A DNA stretch of 64,000 nt, taken from Dechloromonas sp. GTDB taxonomy: Bacteria; Pseudomonadota; Gammaproteobacteria; Burkholderiales; Rhodocyclaceae. The position numbers and the translations under genes are program-made. Below, piece by piece: positions 20,299 to 29,475 of the stretch. Under the pieces are notes generated by a model, which saw only the letters and a list, made by a program, of their open reading frames with translations, did not search any database and was not told the origin of the DNA. How positions within the stretch are numbered: the first letter of the stretch is position 1; every line of letters begins with the position of its first letter. Location: assembly GCA_028687035.1 (NCBI GenBank), contig JAQUAX010000008.1, forward strand, positions 102,175-166,174. The letters are read 5' to 3'.

Positions 20299-21138
20299 AT
20301 GAACCTGATCATCCAGGGCGGCGCGCTGCCCACCTTCCTGCTCGAACGCATTCTGGCCGCCACCGGCGCGTCGACCGCGGAACCGCTGCCGCCGCAGGTC
20401 GTCCGCCTCAGGGACGCGGTGCGCACGCCCGAATTCGACGCGCTGATCCCGCTGATCGAGGCCGAGCGCCTCGACTGGGCCTTCACCGCAGCCGGCCGCA
20501 AGCTGTCGGACTTCGGGCTGATCTGCTTCGACATGGATTCGACGCTGATCACCATCGAATGCATCGACGAACTGGCCGACTTCGCCGGCAAGAAGGCCGA
20601 GGTCTCGGAAGTCACCGAAGCCGCGATGCGCGGCGAGATCGACTACCGCGAGAGCCTGCGCCGCCGGCTGGCGCTGCTTGCCGGGCTGGACGCCCGCGTG
20701 CTGGCCCGCGTCTATGGCGAACGCCTGCTGCTGTCGCCGGGCGCCCGCGAACTGCTCGAAGCCGCGCAGAATGCCGGCCTGCGCACCGCGATCCTGTCCG
20801 GCGGCTTCACCTATTTCACCGAGCGCCTGCGCATCGAACTCGGCTTCGACTTCGCGACCTCGAATGAACTGGAAATCTCCGGCGGCAAGCTGACCGGCCG
20901 CGTCGTCGGCGACATCGTCGATGCCGCCGCGAAGGCCCACCATCTGGCCCGCCTGACCGACGAGCTGGGGCTGCGCAAGGAGCAGGTGATCGCCTGCGGC
21001 GACGGCGCCAACGACCTGATGATGATGGCCCAGGCCGGACTGTCGGTCGCCTTCCGCGCCAAGCCGGCGACGCGCGCCAAGGCCGACGTGGCAATCAACT
21101 TCGGCGGACTCGACTCGCTGTTGAACCTGTTCGACTGA
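20299..21138 (+). CDS. serB: Phosphoserine phosphatase
   Basis: Haloacid-dehalogenase-family phosphatase that makes L-serine from phosphoserine. The 279-residue protein has the nucleophile motif I, FDMDSTLI, around residues 76-83 with the SerB-specific ECIDELADFAG. Motif II is ILSGGFTYF, and motif III/IV GDGANDLMMMAQAG lies near the C-terminus. The N-terminal 70 residues match the reduced ACT-like domain of proteobacterial SerB. The protein is shorter than the E. coli enzyme but complete. It ends 9 bases from a convergent small gene. Confidence 0.95.
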   Translation: MNLIIQGGALPTFLLERILAATGASTAEPLPPQVVRLRDAVRTPEFDALIPLIEAERLDWAFTAAGRKLSDFGLICFDMDSTLITIECIDELADFAGKKAEVSEVTEAAMRGEIDYRESLRRRLALLAGLDARVLARVYGERLLLSPGARELLEAAQNAGLRTAILSGGFTYFTERLRIELGFDFATSNELEISGGKLTGRVVGDIVDAAAKAHHLARLTDELGLRKEQVIACGDGANDLMMMAQAGLSVAFRAKPATRAKADVAINFGGLDSLLNLFD

Positions 21139-21147
21139 GTCGGCGGT

Positions 21148-21402
21148 TCAGGACTTCCTGACCAGCTGCTTCGCGAAGGCGGCGTCGTTTTTTGTGATGC
21201 GCGGTGCCTTCTGCGGCCCGGTCGCATCGACCAGGCGGACGAACTCGTCGAGCGGCAGCGGCGGCGAAACCTCGCTGTCGCCGGCATCGGTACGCTCGCG
21301 CAGCACGAACAGGCCGGTGCCGGTCATCACCATCAGGTAGCGCCGCCCTTCGCTGCGCGCGTTGAGCCGGGCGACGGCGGCGGTGACACGGGTCGAGCGC
21401 AT
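21148..21402 (-). CDS. Hypothetical protein at the end of the isc gene cluster
   Basis: An 84-residue protein that I do not recognise. The sequence is hydrophilic with a short hydrophobic strand (RRYLMVMTGTGLFVLRER) and a basic C-terminus (KNDAAFAKQLVRKS). There is no signal peptide or metal motif. It follows the VF530-like gene by 9 bases in the same direction and ends convergent with serB, so it is the likely last gene of the long leftward isc transcript. Confidence 0.55.
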   Translation of the reverse strand: MRSTRVTAAVARLNARSEGRRYLMVMTGTGLFVLRERTDAGDSEVSPPLPLDEFVRLVDATGPQKAPRITKNDAAFAKQLVRKS

Positions 21403-21411
21403 GCGGGTCTC

Positions 21412-21636
21412 CTACAGCGGCGAACAGGTCGCGACGTACAGCGCCTCGACCTTGGCCCGCGCCCACGGCGTGCGGCGCAGGAACTTCAGGCTGGACGAGA
21501 TGCTCGGGTCGTGCGTGAAGCAGCGGATGTCGATCTCCCGTCCCAGCTCCTCCCAGCCGTAGTGATCGACCAGCCGGTTCAGGATGGTTTCCAGCGTCAG
21601 GCCGTGCAGCGGATTGTTGGGCTGGGTATCAGGCAT
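21412..21636 (-). CDS. VF530-like DNA-binding protein (DUF2132)
   Basis: A 74-residue protein matching the VF530/DUF2132 family throughout: [25 protein letters not shown], then [26 protein letters not shown] family structure has been described as a DNA-binding fold, but no cellular role is known. It sits 9 bases downstream of the YkgJ-like gene in the tail of the isc cluster. Confidence 0.88.
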   Translation of the reverse strand: MPDTQPNNPLHGLTLETILNRLVDHYGWEELGREIDIRCFTHDPSISSSLKFLRRTPWARAKVEALYVATCSPL

Positions 21637-21645
21637 GGCATCGGC

Positions 21646-21921
21646 TCAGGCGGGACGGGAATAGAACAGGGTGCGCTCGGCGACGCAGTCGCTGGCGCCC
21701 ATTTCGAAATCGCGGCAGATGTCCGGCCGGCGTCCGTAGATCGTGCAGCGCATGCTGTTGCGGTCGAGCGCCGCGCACCAGCCGTCGTCGAGCCGGCGCA
21801 TCACTTCGCCGCCCCAGGGATTGGCTTCGGTGTAGCGCGCCGGCACGTCGTCGCCGATCAGCATGACTTCCAGCCGGCAGCAGCAGGCCTCGCAGTCGGC
21901 ACAGGAAACGGCCTGGCTCAA
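21646..21921 (-). CDS. YkgJ-family cysteine-cluster protein
   Basis: A 91-residue protein with the YkgJ (UPF0153) cysteine pattern expected to bind zinc or an iron-sulfur cluster: CADCEACCC near the N-terminus, WCAALD and RCTIYGRRPDICRDF in the middle, and a later DCV. The start is TTG at 21921, overlapping the iscX stop (TTGA), because no ATG occurs before the cysteine motif. Members are sometimes described as Fe-S oxidoreductases, but the activity is unproven. The location directly behind iscX suggests a link to cluster metabolism. Confidence 0.85.
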   Translation of the reverse strand: MSQAVSCADCEACCCRLEVMLIGDDVPARYTEANPWGGEVMRRLDDGWCAALDRNSMRCTIYGRRPDICRDFEMGASDCVAERTLFYSRPA

Positions 21922-22112
21922 GCGACTTCGTCAATCCAGGCCTGCTGGATGGCTTCGAGGATTTTTTCGCCGCAGTGCTTGGGATCGTCGTCGAAACCGG
22001 GCAAGGCCATCACCCAGTCGCGCAGGTCGACGAAATTGATCTTCAGCGGATCGGTGTCCGGATGCGCGTCGGTCAGCTCGATGGCGATGTCGTTGATGTC
22101 GGTCCATTTCAT
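21918..22112 (-). CDS. iscX: Iron-sulfur cluster assembly protein IscX
   Basis: A small acidic protein (64 residues) that binds IscS and iron and tunes cluster assembly. Family features are [13 protein letters not shown] at the start, the DLRDWVMALPGFDDDP motif in the middle and IQQAWIDE at the end. The ATG at 22112 overlaps the ferredoxin stop by 4 bases, the classical order hscA-fdx-iscX. Confidence 0.93.
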   Translation of the reverse strand: MKWTDINDIAIELTDAHPDTDPLKINFVDLRDWVMALPGFDDDPKHCGEKILEAIQQAWIDEVA

Positions 22113-22453
22113 TTGCGGTGGCCCTCCTTCGCCATGTTGATGCTGTATTTCGGAATTTCGACCACCAGCGGCGTCGACCGCACGACGGCCTGGCAGCCGA
22201 GGCGGGAATTGGGCTCCAGGCCCCAGGCCTTGTCCAGCAGGTCTTCCTCGGCGTCCTCGGCCGGCTCCAGCGAATTGAAGCCCTCGCGGACGATCACGTG
22301 GCAGGTCGTGCAGGCGCAGGACATCTCGCAGGCATGGTCGAGCTCGATGTCGTTGGCCAACAGGTTCTCGCAGATCGACTTGCCCTCTTCCGCGTCGATG
22401 ACGGCACCGTCCGGGCACAGCTCGACATGCGGCAACACGATGATCTGGGTCAT
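22109..22453 (-). CDS. fdx: ISC-type [2Fe-2S] ferredoxin
   Basis: A 114-residue adrenodoxin-like ferredoxin that supplies electrons for cluster assembly on IscU. Cluster ligands are in [10 protein letters not shown] (C-x5-C-x2-C spacing with an extra Cys) and a final Cys in SRLGCQAVV. The N-terminus, [21 protein letters not shown], is typical of Fdx in isc operons. It overlaps hscA by 4 bases and iscX by 4 bases. Confidence 0.95.
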   Translation of the reverse strand: MTQIIVLPHVELCPDGAVIDAEEGKSICENLLANDIELDHACEMSCACTTCHVIVREGFNSLEPAEDAEEDLLDKAWGLEPNSRLGCQAVVRSTPLVVEIPKYSINMAKEGHRK

Positions 22454-24330
22454 TCTTCCTCTCCCGTCTTGATGTCGTCGACCTTGCGGCCGGACAGCAC
22501 CTTCTTGATGCTCTGGTCCATGCGGCGGTGCGCGAACGCCTGCGTCTCGTAGCCGAGGTCGTCCATCGCGATGTTGATCAGCCGGCGGTTGTCGCCGGCC
22601 ATGGTTTCCCGCAACTGGGCGATGGTCGCGACGATCTTCGCGGTCTCCGCCTCGTTCAGCAGGTGCGGATCTTCCTTCATCGCCGCCTCGGTCGCCTCGA
22701 TCATGCGCTGCGCCTCGACCACGGCTTCCTTCAGCGCACGCGTCATCGCATCGTCCTTGGCGTGCTCCATCGAATCCTTCAGCATGCCGGCGATCTCGTC
22801 GTCGGACAGGCCGTAGGACGGCTTCACGGTGACGCTCGACTCGACGCCGGTCGTCTGTTCGCGGGCCGTCACCGACAGCAGGCCGTCGGCGTCGACCTGG
22901 AAGGTGACGCGGATGCGCGCCGCGCCCGCCACCATCGGCGGAATGCCGCGCAGCTCGAAGCGGGCCAGCGAGCGGCAGTCGGCGACCATCTCGCGCTCGC
23001 CCTGGACGACGTGGATCGCCATCGCGGTCTGGCCGTCCTTGAAGGTCGTGAATTCCTGGGCGCGCGCCGTCGGGATCGTCGAATTGCGCGGGATCACCTT
23101 CTCGGTCAGCCCGCCCATGGTTTCCAGGCCGAGCGACAGCGGAATCACATCGAGCAGCAGCCAGTCGTCCTTGCCGGTCTTGTTGCCGGCCAGCAGGTTG
23201 GCCTGGGTCGCGGCGCCGAGCGCGACGACCTTGTCCGGATCGAGGTTGGTCAGCGGTTCCTGGCGGAAGAAGTCGCCGACCGCCTTCTGGACCTGCGGCA
23301 TCCGCGTCGCGCCGCCGACCATGACGACGCCCTTGACGTCGTCGATGCGCAGCCCGGCGTCGCGCAGCGCCTTCTTGACCGGCTGCAGCGTCTTCGAGAT
23401 CAGCGTCTGGGTGATTTCGGCAAAGGTCGCGACATCGAGCTTCAGGTCGACCATTTCGCCGGAGGACAGGCGCGCGGTGATCGGCGCTTCCGGGTTCAGC
23501 GTCAGGAATTCCTTGGCCTCGCGGCAGCGCATCATCAGCAGGCGGGCGTCTTCCGGCGACAACGGCTGCAGCCGGGCCTGCTCGATGACCCAGCAGAAGA
23601 TGCGGTGGTCGAAATCGTCGCCGCCGAGCGCCGAATCGCCGCCGGTGGACATGACCTCGAAAACGCCCTTGGTCAGCTTCAGGATAGAGATGTCGAAAGT
23701 GCCGCCACCGAGGTCGTACACCGCATAAACGCCCTCGGCCGCGTTGTCGAGGCCGTAGGCGATCGCCGCCGCGGTCGGTTCGTTCAGCAGGCGCAGCACG
23801 TTGAGGCCGGCCAGGCGTGCCGCATCCTTGGTCGCCTGGCGTTGTGCGTCGTCGAAATAGGCCGGCACGGTGATCACGGCACCGACCAGTTCGCCGCCCA
23901 GCGCCGTCTCGGCGCGCCCCTTCAGGTTCTTCAGGATGTCGGCCGAGACTTCGACCGGGCTCTTGACGCCGGCCTGCGTCTTCACGCGGACCATGCCCGG
24001 CGCCTCGACGAAATCGTAGGGCATCGATTCGACGTGCGCGATGTCCTTCAGGCCGCGACCCATGAAGCGCTTGACCGAAACAATGGTGTTTTTCGGGTCG
24101 ACCGCCTGCCTCTTCTGCGCGTCGTAGCCGACCTCGGTCGAGCCGTCGGCGTGGTAGCGGACGACCGACGGCAGCAAGGGCCGCCCCTGGTCGTCGTTGA
24201 GGCAGACGGCGATGCCGCTGCGCACGGTGGCGACCAGCGAATTGGTCGTGCCGAGATCGATGCCGACCGCCAGCTTGTGCTCGTGCGGGGCCGCGGATTC
24301 GCCGGGTTCGGCGATTTGAAACAAAGCCAT
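22450..24330 (-). CDS. hscA: Fe-S assembly chaperone HscA (Hsp70 family)
   Basis: Specialised Hsp70 of 626 residues that binds the LPPVK motif of IscU and releases clusters in an ATP-dependent cycle. The nucleotide-binding domain shows [15 protein letters not shown] near residue 24 and [15 protein letters not shown] near residue 205. The substrate-binding domain follows at about 400-520, and the lid lies at the C-terminus. The N-terminal extension before the ATPase domain and the HscB gene 2 bases upstream distinguish it from DnaK. Confidence 0.95.
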   Translation of the reverse strand: MALFQIAEPGESAAPHEHKLAVGIDLGTTNSLVATVRSGIAVCLNDDQGRPLLPSVVRYHADGSTEVGYDAQKRQAVDPKNTIVSVKRFMGRGLKDIAHVESMPYDFVEAPGMVRVKTQAGVKSPVEVSADILKNLKGRAETALGGELVGAVITVPAYFDDAQRQATKDAARLAGLNVLRLLNEPTAAAIAYGLDNAAEGVYAVYDLGGGTFDISILKLTKGVFEVMSTGGDSALGGDDFDHRIFCWVIEQARLQPLSPEDARLLMMRCREAKEFLTLNPEAPITARLSSGEMVDLKLDVATFAEITQTLISKTLQPVKKALRDAGLRIDDVKGVVMVGGATRMPQVQKAVGDFFRQEPLTNLDPDKVVALGAATQANLLAGNKTGKDDWLLLDVIPLSLGLETMGGLTEKVIPRNSTIPTARAQEFTTFKDGQTAMAIHVVQGEREMVADCRSLARFELRGIPPMVAGAARIRVTFQVDADGLLSVTAREQTTGVESSVTVKPSYGLSDDEIAGMLKDSMEHAKDDAMTRALKEAVVEAQRMIEATEAAMKEDPHLLNEAETAKIVATIAQLRETMAGDNRRLINIAMDDLGYETQAFAHRRMDQSIKKVLSGRKVDDIKTGEEE

Positions 24331-24332
24331 GT

Positions 24333-24860
24333 TTATTCTTCCAGCGACGCCAGCGCGTCGTCGATTTCGAACAGCAGTTTTTCCAGGAACATCAGCCGGC
24401 GCACGCGGTCGGTGGCCAGCGCGAAATCCTGGGCGTCGTCGAGCAGCGCGCCGAGTTCGTCGTAGCGGCCGCGGATGTCGTTATCCAGACGCAGGTGCAG
24501 GCGCTCCAGTTCATGGTGGTCGCCGCCTTCGCGCGCCTCCATGACCGCCTCGCGCCACTCCATCTGCTCCATCAGGAAATCGGCCGGCATCGCGGTATTG
24601 CTCTCGGCCTGGATGTCGTGGCCGGTCAGGTGCAGCAGGTACTTGGCCCGCTCGAGCGGCTTCTTCAGCGTCGAGTAGGCCTCGTTGGCATGCGTCGCCC
24701 ACTGCATCGACAAGCGGCGCTCGGTTTCCGTGGCATGCGCGAAACGGTCCGGATGGACCTGGGCCTGCACGTCGCGGTAGCGCGAATCGAGCTCGGACAG
24801 GTTCAGCCGGAAAGTCCGCGGCAACTCGAACAGCGAAAAGAAATCGGCGGTCAGATCCAC
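24333..24860 (-). CDS. hscB: Fe-S assembly co-chaperone HscB
   Basis: J-domain co-chaperone of 175 residues that targets IscU to HscA and stimulates its ATPase. The HPD motif is in [17 protein letters not shown] at about residue 36, and the C-terminal three-helix IscU-binding domain covers the last 90 residues. Adjacent to hscA (2-base gap). Upstream is a 138-base space before iscA that carries two near-identical GC-rich hairpins, suggesting separate control of hscBA-fdx relative to iscRSUA. Confidence 0.94.
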   Translation of the reverse strand: MDLTADFFSLFELPRTFRLNLSELDSRYRDVQAQVHPDRFAHATETERRLSMQWATHANEAYSTLKKPLERAKYLLHLTGHDIQAESNTAMPADFLMEQMEWREAVMEAREGGDHHELERLHLRLDNDIRGRYDELGALLDDAQDFALATDRVRRLMFLEKLLFEIDDALASLEE

Positions 24861-24913
24861 CAGAAAACCTCTCCAAAACAGCGCATCAGGATGCGACGAG
24901 ACTCAAAGCGAAG

Positions 24914-24932
24914 GCGGGGCTAGGCGCCCCGC
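24914..24932. repeat. GC-rich hairpin 1 in the iscA-hscB gap
   Basis: Stem GCGGGGC / GCCCCGC with a five-base loop, between iscA and hscB. The stem sequence is identical to that of hairpin 2 at 24961-24980. There is no T tract on either strand, so it is not a standard terminator; an mRNA processing or stability element is possible. Confidence 0.6.
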
Positions 24933-24960
24933 ACGCAGACAGTGCGTTAGTACGGCAAGT

Positions 24961-24980
24961 GCGGGGCAACAACGCCCCGC
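24961..24980. repeat. GC-rich hairpin 2 in the iscA-hscB gap
   Basis: Stem GCGGGGC / GCCCCGC with a six-base loop (AACAAC), immediately downstream of iscA. Same stem as hairpin 1. The leftward isc transcript must read through it to reach hscB. Confidence 0.6.
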
Positions 24981-24998
24981 CGAGCCGGCCCCACCCAA

Positions 24999-25322
24999 TC
25001 AGACGTTGAAGGACTCTCCACAGCCGCACTGATCCTTGACGTTCGGGTTGTTGAACTTGAACCCTTCGTTCAGCCCTTCCCGCGCGTAGTCCAGCTCCAT
25101 GCCGTCGAGGTAGGGCAGGCTCTTCGCATCGACGACGACCCTGACGCCGTTCGTTTCGAAGACCAGGTCGTCCTCGTTCACCTCGTCGACAAATTCCAGC
25201 TTGTAGGCCATGCCGGAACAGCCGCTGGTCCGCACGCCGAGGCGCAGGCCGAAGCCTTTGCCCCGTTTGGTCAGGAAATTGGCGACGTGGGTCGCCGCCT
25301 TGTCGCTCAAGGTGATGGCCAT
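24999..25322 (-). CDS. iscA: Iron-sulfur cluster assembly protein IscA
   Basis: A-type carrier of 107 residues that transfers iron or clusters to apoproteins, mainly [4Fe-4S] targets. The three conserved cysteines are present in [13 protein letters not shown] and the C-terminal [11 protein letters not shown]. The order iscS-iscU-iscA with 2-base spacing to iscU is canonical. Confidence 0.95.
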   Translation of the reverse strand: MAITLSDKAATHVANFLTKRGKGFGLRLGVRTSGCSGMAYKLEFVDEVNEDDLVFETNGVRVVVDAKSLPYLDGMELDYAREGLNEGFKFNNPNVKDQCGCGESFNV

Positions 25323-25324
25323 GC

Positions 25325-25708
25325 TTATTCTCCGTGCTTTTTCTTGTAATCCGCGACCGCCGCCTTGATGGCGTCCTCGGCCAGGATCGAGCAGTGGATT
25401 TTAACCGGCGGCAGCGCCAGTTCCTCGGCGATCTCGGTATTTTTGATCTCGAGGGCCTGGTCGACCGTCTTGCCCTTGACCCATTCGGTGACCAGCGACG
25501 ACGACGCGATCGCCGAGCCGCAGCCGTAGGTCTTGAACTTGGCGTCCTCGATGACGCCCGCCTTGTTGACCTTGATCTGCAGCTTCATCACGTCGCCGCA
25601 GGCCGGCGCGCCGACCATGCCGGTACCGACGCCGTCGTCTTCCTTGCCGAAGGAACCGACGTTGCGGGGATTTTCATAGTGATCAATGACTTTGACGCTA
25701 TAGCTCAT
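25325..25708 (-). CDS. iscU: Iron-sulfur cluster scaffold protein IscU
   Basis: Scaffold of 127 residues on which clusters are assembled from IscS-derived sulfur. Cysteine ligands are in [24 protein letters not shown] and [10 protein letters not shown]. The HscA recognition motif LPPVK is intact just before the third cysteine. It starts [20 protein letters not shown]. It follows iscS by 21 bases. Confidence 0.97.
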   Translation of the reverse strand: MSYSVKVIDHYENPRNVGSFGKEDDGVGTGMVGAPACGDVMKLQIKVNKAGVIEDAKFKTYGCGSAIASSSLVTEWVKGKTVDQALEIKNTEIAEELALPPVKIHCSILAEDAIKAAVADYKKKHGE

Positions 25709-25729
25709 GTTAATTCTCCTAAAATGACT

Positions 25730-26941
25730 TTAGTGGGCCGCCCACTGGACGGTGGACAGGTCGATGCCTTCCTGGACCATTTCCCACAGCGGCGAAAGTT
25801 CGCGAAGCTTGCCAACTTTCGAACGCAACAGATTGATTGCATAGTCGATTTCTTCTTCGGTCGTGAAGCGGCCGATGGAAAAGCGGATCGAGCTGTGCGC
25901 CAGCTCGTCGTCGCGCCCCAGCGCGCGCAGCACGTAGGACGGCTCCAGGCTGGCCGAGGTGCAGGCCGAACCGGACGACACCGCCAGATCCTTGATCGCC
26001 ATGATCATCGACTCGCCCTCGACGTAGGCGAAGCTGATGTTCAGGTTGTGGGCGACGCGGTGCTCCAGGTCGCCGTTGACGTAAGTCGCTTCCATGTCCT
26101 TCAGGCCGTTCAGCAGACGGTCGCGCAGCGCCTTGATGCGGACGTTTTCCTCGGCCATTTCCTCCTTGGCCAGCCGGAAGGCCTCGCCCATGCCGACGAT
26201 CTGGTGCGTCGCCAGCGTGCCGGAGCGGAAACCGCGCTCGTGGCCGCCGCCGTGCATCTGCGCCTCCAGCCGGATGCGCGGCTTGCGGCGCACGTACAGC
26301 GCGCCGATACCCTTCGGGCCGTAGGTCTTGTGCGCCGAGAAACTCATCAGGTCGACCTTCAGCTTGGCGAGGTCGATGTCGACCTTGCCGGTGGCCTGCG
26401 CCGCATCGACGTGGAAGATCACGCCCTTGTCGCGGCAGATTTCGCCCAGCTCGGCGATCGGCTGGACGACGCCGATCTCGTTATTGACGAACATCACCGA
26501 GGCCAGCACGGTGTCCGGACGGATCGCCGCCTTGAAGGCATCGAGGTCGATCAGGCCGTTGTCCTGGACGTCCAGGTAGGTCGCCTCGAAGCCCTGGCGC
26601 TCCATTTCGCGCACGGTGTCGAGCACGGCCTTGTGCTCGGTCTTCACGGTGATGATGTGCTTGCCCTTGGTGCCGGCGTAGAAATTCGCCGCGCCCTTGA
26701 TCGCCAGGTTGTTCGACTCGGTGGCGCCGGAGGTCCAGACGATTTCCTTGGGATCGGCATTGACCAGCGCGGCGACCTGCTCGCGCGCTTCCTCGACCGC
26801 CGCGTCGGCTTCCCAGCCGAAGCTGTGCGAGCGCGAAGCCGGGTTGCCGAACTTCTCGACCAGGTAGGGAATCATTTTCTCGGCGACGCGCGGGTCGACC
26901 GGGGTCGTTGCCGAGTAATCCAGGTAGATGGGCAGTTTCAT
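25730..26941 (-). CDS. iscS: Cysteine desulfurase IscS
   Basis: PLP enzyme of 403 residues that converts cysteine to alanine and passes persulfide sulfur to IscU. The PLP lysine is in [12 protein letters not shown] near residue 205, and the mobile-loop catalytic cysteine in [17 protein letters not shown] near residue 325. The C-terminal segment [18 protein letters not shown] is typical of true IscS. It is the second of two desulfurase genes in tandem; the other lies 26 bases upstream. Confidence 0.96.
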   Translation of the reverse strand: MKLPIYLDYSATTPVDPRVAEKMIPYLVEKFGNPASRSHSFGWEADAAVEEAREQVAALVNADPKEIVWTSGATESNNLAIKGAANFYAGTKGKHIITVKTEHKAVLDTVREMERQGFEATYLDVQDNGLIDLDAFKAAIRPDTVLASVMFVNNEIGVVQPIAELGEICRDKGVIFHVDAAQATGKVDIDLAKLKVDLMSFSAHKTYGPKGIGALYVRRKPRIRLEAQMHGGGHERGFRSGTLATHQIVGMGEAFRLAKEEMAEENVRIKALRDRLLNGLKDMEATYVNGDLEHRVAHNLNISFAYVEGESMIMAIKDLAVSSGSACTSASLEPSYVLRALGRDDELAHSSIRFSIGRFTTEEEIDYAINLLRSKVGKLRELSPLWEMVQEGIDLSTVQWAAH

Positions 26942-26967
26942 CGTCTTTTCTCGCTAAGTCGGGCTGT

Positions 26968-28125
26968 TCACACGGCAAGCGCCGTCATCCGGTGCAGGCG
27001 TCCGACTGTCGCCTGCACGGCACTGATCAATTGTTCGATGTCCTGCGCGGTATTGCCGGCGCCAAGGCTGACCCGGATCGCACCGCGCGCGATCTCCGGC
27101 GCCACGCCCATCGCGCGCAGCACGTGCGACGGCTCCGGGTTGGCGCTCGAGCAGGCGGCGCCGCTGGCCACCGCGAAACCTTCTCGGTCGAGCTTGCCGA
27201 CCAGCGTCTCGCCGTCGATGTCGGCGAACGCGAAATACGTGGTATTCGGCAGCCGTTCGGCGTCCACCGCGAAAATCCGCGCGCCGAGCGCCGCCAGTCC
27301 GCTTTCCAGCCGTTCGCGCAGCGTGCGCAGCCGGACCGGCACTTCGGCCAGGTTTTGCGCCGCAAGTTCCGCAGCGATGCCGAAACCGACGATCGCCGCC
27401 ACGTTCTCGGTACCCGAACGCAGGCCGCGCTCGTGGCCGCCGCCGGCGATCAGCGGCTGCAGTTCGACGCGCTTGTCGAGCACCAGCGCCGCCGCGCCCT
27501 TCGGGCCGCCGGCCTTGTGCGCCGACAGCGTCAGCGCGTGCAGGCCGGCCGCGTTCAGCGCGCGGAAATCGACCGGCAGCTTGCCGAGCGCCTGCACCGC
27601 GTCGCTGTGGAACCAGGCGCCGGTGCCGCGCGCCTGCGCGGCCAGGCCGGCGACATCCTGCAGCACGCCGGTCTCGTTGTTGGCCAGCATCACCGACAGC
27701 AGCCGGGGTTTGCTGGCCAGGACGTCGGCGAAATCGGCGGAATCGATGCGTCCGGCCGCGTCGACCGCGATCTGGCGGACCTGCCAGCCCTGCTTCGCCA
27801 GCTGCGCCGCCGGCTTCAGCACGCAGGGATGCTCGACGGCGCTGACCGCGAGCATGCCCGGCTTCAGCGACGCCGCGGCGCCCTTGACGAACAGGTTGTT
27901 GGTCTCGCTGCCGCCGCTCGTGAACACCACCTCGGTCGGATGCGCATTGACCGCCGCAGCGACGCGCTGGCGCGCGTCGTCGATCGCCTGGCGGGCCTGC
28001 CGGCCGTATTCATGGCGGCTCGACGCGTTGCCGAACCGGCTTTCCAGCCAGGGCAGCATCGCCGCCAGCACGGCCGGCGCGAGCGGCGTCGTGGCGTTGT
28101 GGTCGAGGTAGACGGGCTGGAACAT
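26968..28125 (-). CDS. Second cysteine desulfurase (NifS/IscS-like)
   Basis: A 385-residue class I desulfurase placed between iscR and iscS. The PLP lysine is in TLSAHKAGGPKG, and the catalytic cysteine in VASGAACSSANPEPSHVL. It is clearly diverged from the neighbouring IscS along its whole length (for example MFQPVYLDHNATTPLAPAV at the start), so it is not a recent duplication. It may serve another acceptor or thiolation pathway, or be an IscS variant that is co-regulated by IscR. It starts 7 bases after iscR in the same transcript. Confidence 0.9.
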   Translation of the reverse strand: MFQPVYLDHNATTPLAPAVLAAMLPWLESRFGNASSRHEYGRQARQAIDDARQRVAAAVNAHPTEVVFTSGGSETNNLFVKGAAASLKPGMLAVSAVEHPCVLKPAAQLAKQGWQVRQIAVDAAGRIDSADFADVLASKPRLLSVMLANNETGVLQDVAGLAAQARGTGAWFHSDAVQALGKLPVDFRALNAAGLHALTLSAHKAGGPKGAAALVLDKRVELQPLIAGGGHERGLRSGTENVAAIVGFGIAAELAAQNLAEVPVRLRTLRERLESGLAALGARIFAVDAERLPNTTYFAFADIDGETLVGKLDREGFAVASGAACSSANPEPSHVLRAMGVAPEIARGAIRVSLGAGNTAQDIEQLISAVQATVGRLHRMTALAV

Positions 28126-28132
28126 GGCGTTC

Positions 28133-28636
28133 TCAGGCGGCGGCCGCCGCCTTCTCCCGGGCCGAACGGCGCGGATGCGGGCCGACCGGGCGCTGGTCGG
28201 CGAGGATGGCCTCGCCGCGCGCGGCGGCCTTCTGCTTCTCGCGCTCGACCAGATCGGCCAGCGTCACGGAAGCCAGGTATTCGAACATCTTGGCATTCAG
28301 CGTCGACCACAGGTCGTGCGTCATGCAGCGGTGCGCCTCGTGGCAGTTCTCCTCGCCACCGCACTGCGTCGCGTCGAGCTGCTCGTCGACGGCGCGGATG
28401 ATGTCGGCCACCGCAACCTGGGCAAGCGGCCGGGCGATGCAGTAGCCGCCGCCGGGACCGCGCACGCTGTCGACCAGCTTGTGGCGGCGCAGCTTGCCGA
28501 ACAGCTGCTCGAGGTAGGACAGCGAAATGCTCTGCCGTTCGGCGACGCTGGCCAGCGCGACCGGCCCCTCGTCGCCACGCAGCGCGAGATCCATCATCGC
28601 GGTCACGGCAAAACGGCCTTTGGTGGTCAGACGCAT
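28133..28636 (-). CDS. iscR: Fe-S cluster-sensing regulator IscR
   Basis: Rrf2-family regulator of 167 residues that represses the isc operon when it carries a [2Fe-2S] cluster. It starts MRLTTKGRFAVTAMMDLALR. The cluster ligands are C92, C98 and C104 with a histidine shortly after (H108), matching the known spacing. The C-terminus is Ala/Arg-rich. A 25-base IscR type-1-like site and a consensus promoter lie directly upstream, so autoregulation is expected. Confidence 0.96.
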   Translation of the reverse strand: MRLTTKGRFAVTAMMDLALRGDEGPVALASVAERQSISLSYLEQLFGKLRRHKLVDSVRGPGGGYCIARPLAQVAVADIIRAVDEQLDATQCGGEENCHEAHRCMTHDLWSTLNAKMFEYLASVTLADLVEREKQKAAARGEAILADQRPVGPHPRRSAREKAAAAA

Positions 28637-28652
28637 CGCAATCTCCTGCTTA

Positions 28653-28677
28653 ATAACCTAGTGTTACGGTCAACTAT
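28653..28677 (-). promoter_or_regulatory. IscR type-1 binding site upstream of iscR
   Basis: On the minus strand the 25 bases read ATAGTTGACC, seven central bases, then ACTAGGTTAT in overlapping palindromic layout. This agrees closely with the type-1 IscR consensus (ATASYYGACTRWWWYAGTCRRSTAT) known from enterobacteria. It overlaps the predicted -10 hexamer, a position suited to repression by [2Fe-2S]-IscR. Confidence 0.82.
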
Positions 28678-28701
28678 ATAAAACCGGACAAAATCAGTCA
28701 A
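28673..28701 (-). promoter_or_regulatory. Predicted isc operon promoter
   Basis: Minus-strand -35 TTGACT (plus coordinates 28696-28701), 17-base spacer, -10 TATAGT (28673-28678). The -35 overlaps the last codons of cysE, so the isc promoter begins inside the upstream gene. The IscR site covers the -10. Confidence 0.75.
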
Positions 28702-29443
28702 CTATTTTGCTCAGGTATTGCGGATCGAAACGGTCGGCGGCCTGAACCTCTTCGTCGCACTTGACGCCCTGCTCCGCCAGTTCGCGCAGCAGGCTGGTCA
28801 GCCGGCGGTCGGTCTCGGCCGCGTGGTCGAGCAGGCCGTGGATCGCCTTGACCAGTGGGTCGTCCTGGTCGCGGCCGACGGCGTAGGCGGAAAAGCCCAT
28901 CTTCTCGGCCTGCGCTTCGCGCTCGCGGCTCTGCGGATCGAGGATGCGGGCCGGATTGCCGACCGCGGTGGCGCCGGCCGGCACCGCCTTGGTGACGACG
29001 GCGTTGGAGCCGACCTTGGCCCCGGCGCTGATCACGATCGGGCCGAGCACCTTGGCGCCGGCGCCGACGACGACGCCGCTCTCCAGCGTCGGGTGACGCT
29101 TGCCCTTGTTCCAAGACGTGCCGCCCAGCGTGACGCCGTGGTACAGCGTCACGTCGTCGCCGATCTCGGCGGTCTCGCCGATGACGACGCCCATGCCGTG
29201 GTCGATGAAGAAGCGGCGGCCGATGGTCGCCCCGGGGTGGATCTCGATGCCGGTCAGGAAGCGGGAAACGTGCGCCGTGAACCGTGCCAGCCAGCGCAGG
29301 CGGTGCCCCCACAGCCAGTGCGCCAGGCGATGCAGGATCAGCGCATGGATGCCCGGGTAACAGGTCAGCACCTCCCAGAACGAGCGGGCCGCCGGGTCGC
29401 GGTCGAAGACCGCGCGGATATCCTCACGCAACTGCCGGAACAT
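28694..29443 (-). CDS. cysE: Serine O-acetyltransferase
   Basis: Makes O-acetylserine, the carbon skeleton for cysteine, the sulfur donor used by the downstream desulfurases. The 249-residue protein has an N-terminal helical region and a left-handed hexapeptide-repeat helix with the active-site segment [19 protein letters not shown] and [19 protein letters not shown]. The C-terminal tail after residue 185 (Gln/Glu/Arg-rich) is longer than in short cyanobacterial-type enzymes. The start at 29443 (MFRQLREDI) has AAGGGG upstream; an 11-residue upstream extension is open but unlikely. The cysE-iscR adjacency is a common arrangement. Confidence 0.92.
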   Translation of the reverse strand: MFRQLREDIRAVFDRDPAARSFWEVLTCYPGIHALILHRLAHWLWGHRLRWLARFTAHVSRFLTGIEIHPGATIGRRFFIDHGMGVVIGETAEIGDDVTLYHGVTLGGTSWNKGKRHPTLESGVVVGAGAKVLGPIVISAGAKVGSNAVVTKAVPAGATAVGNPARILDPQSREREAQAEKMGFSAYAVGRDQDDPLVKAIHGLLDHAAETDRRLTSLLRELAEQGVKCDEEVQAADRFDPQYLSKIVD

Positions 29444-29475
29444 GGAAACGAATCCCCTTATCGAGACAAAGGCCA

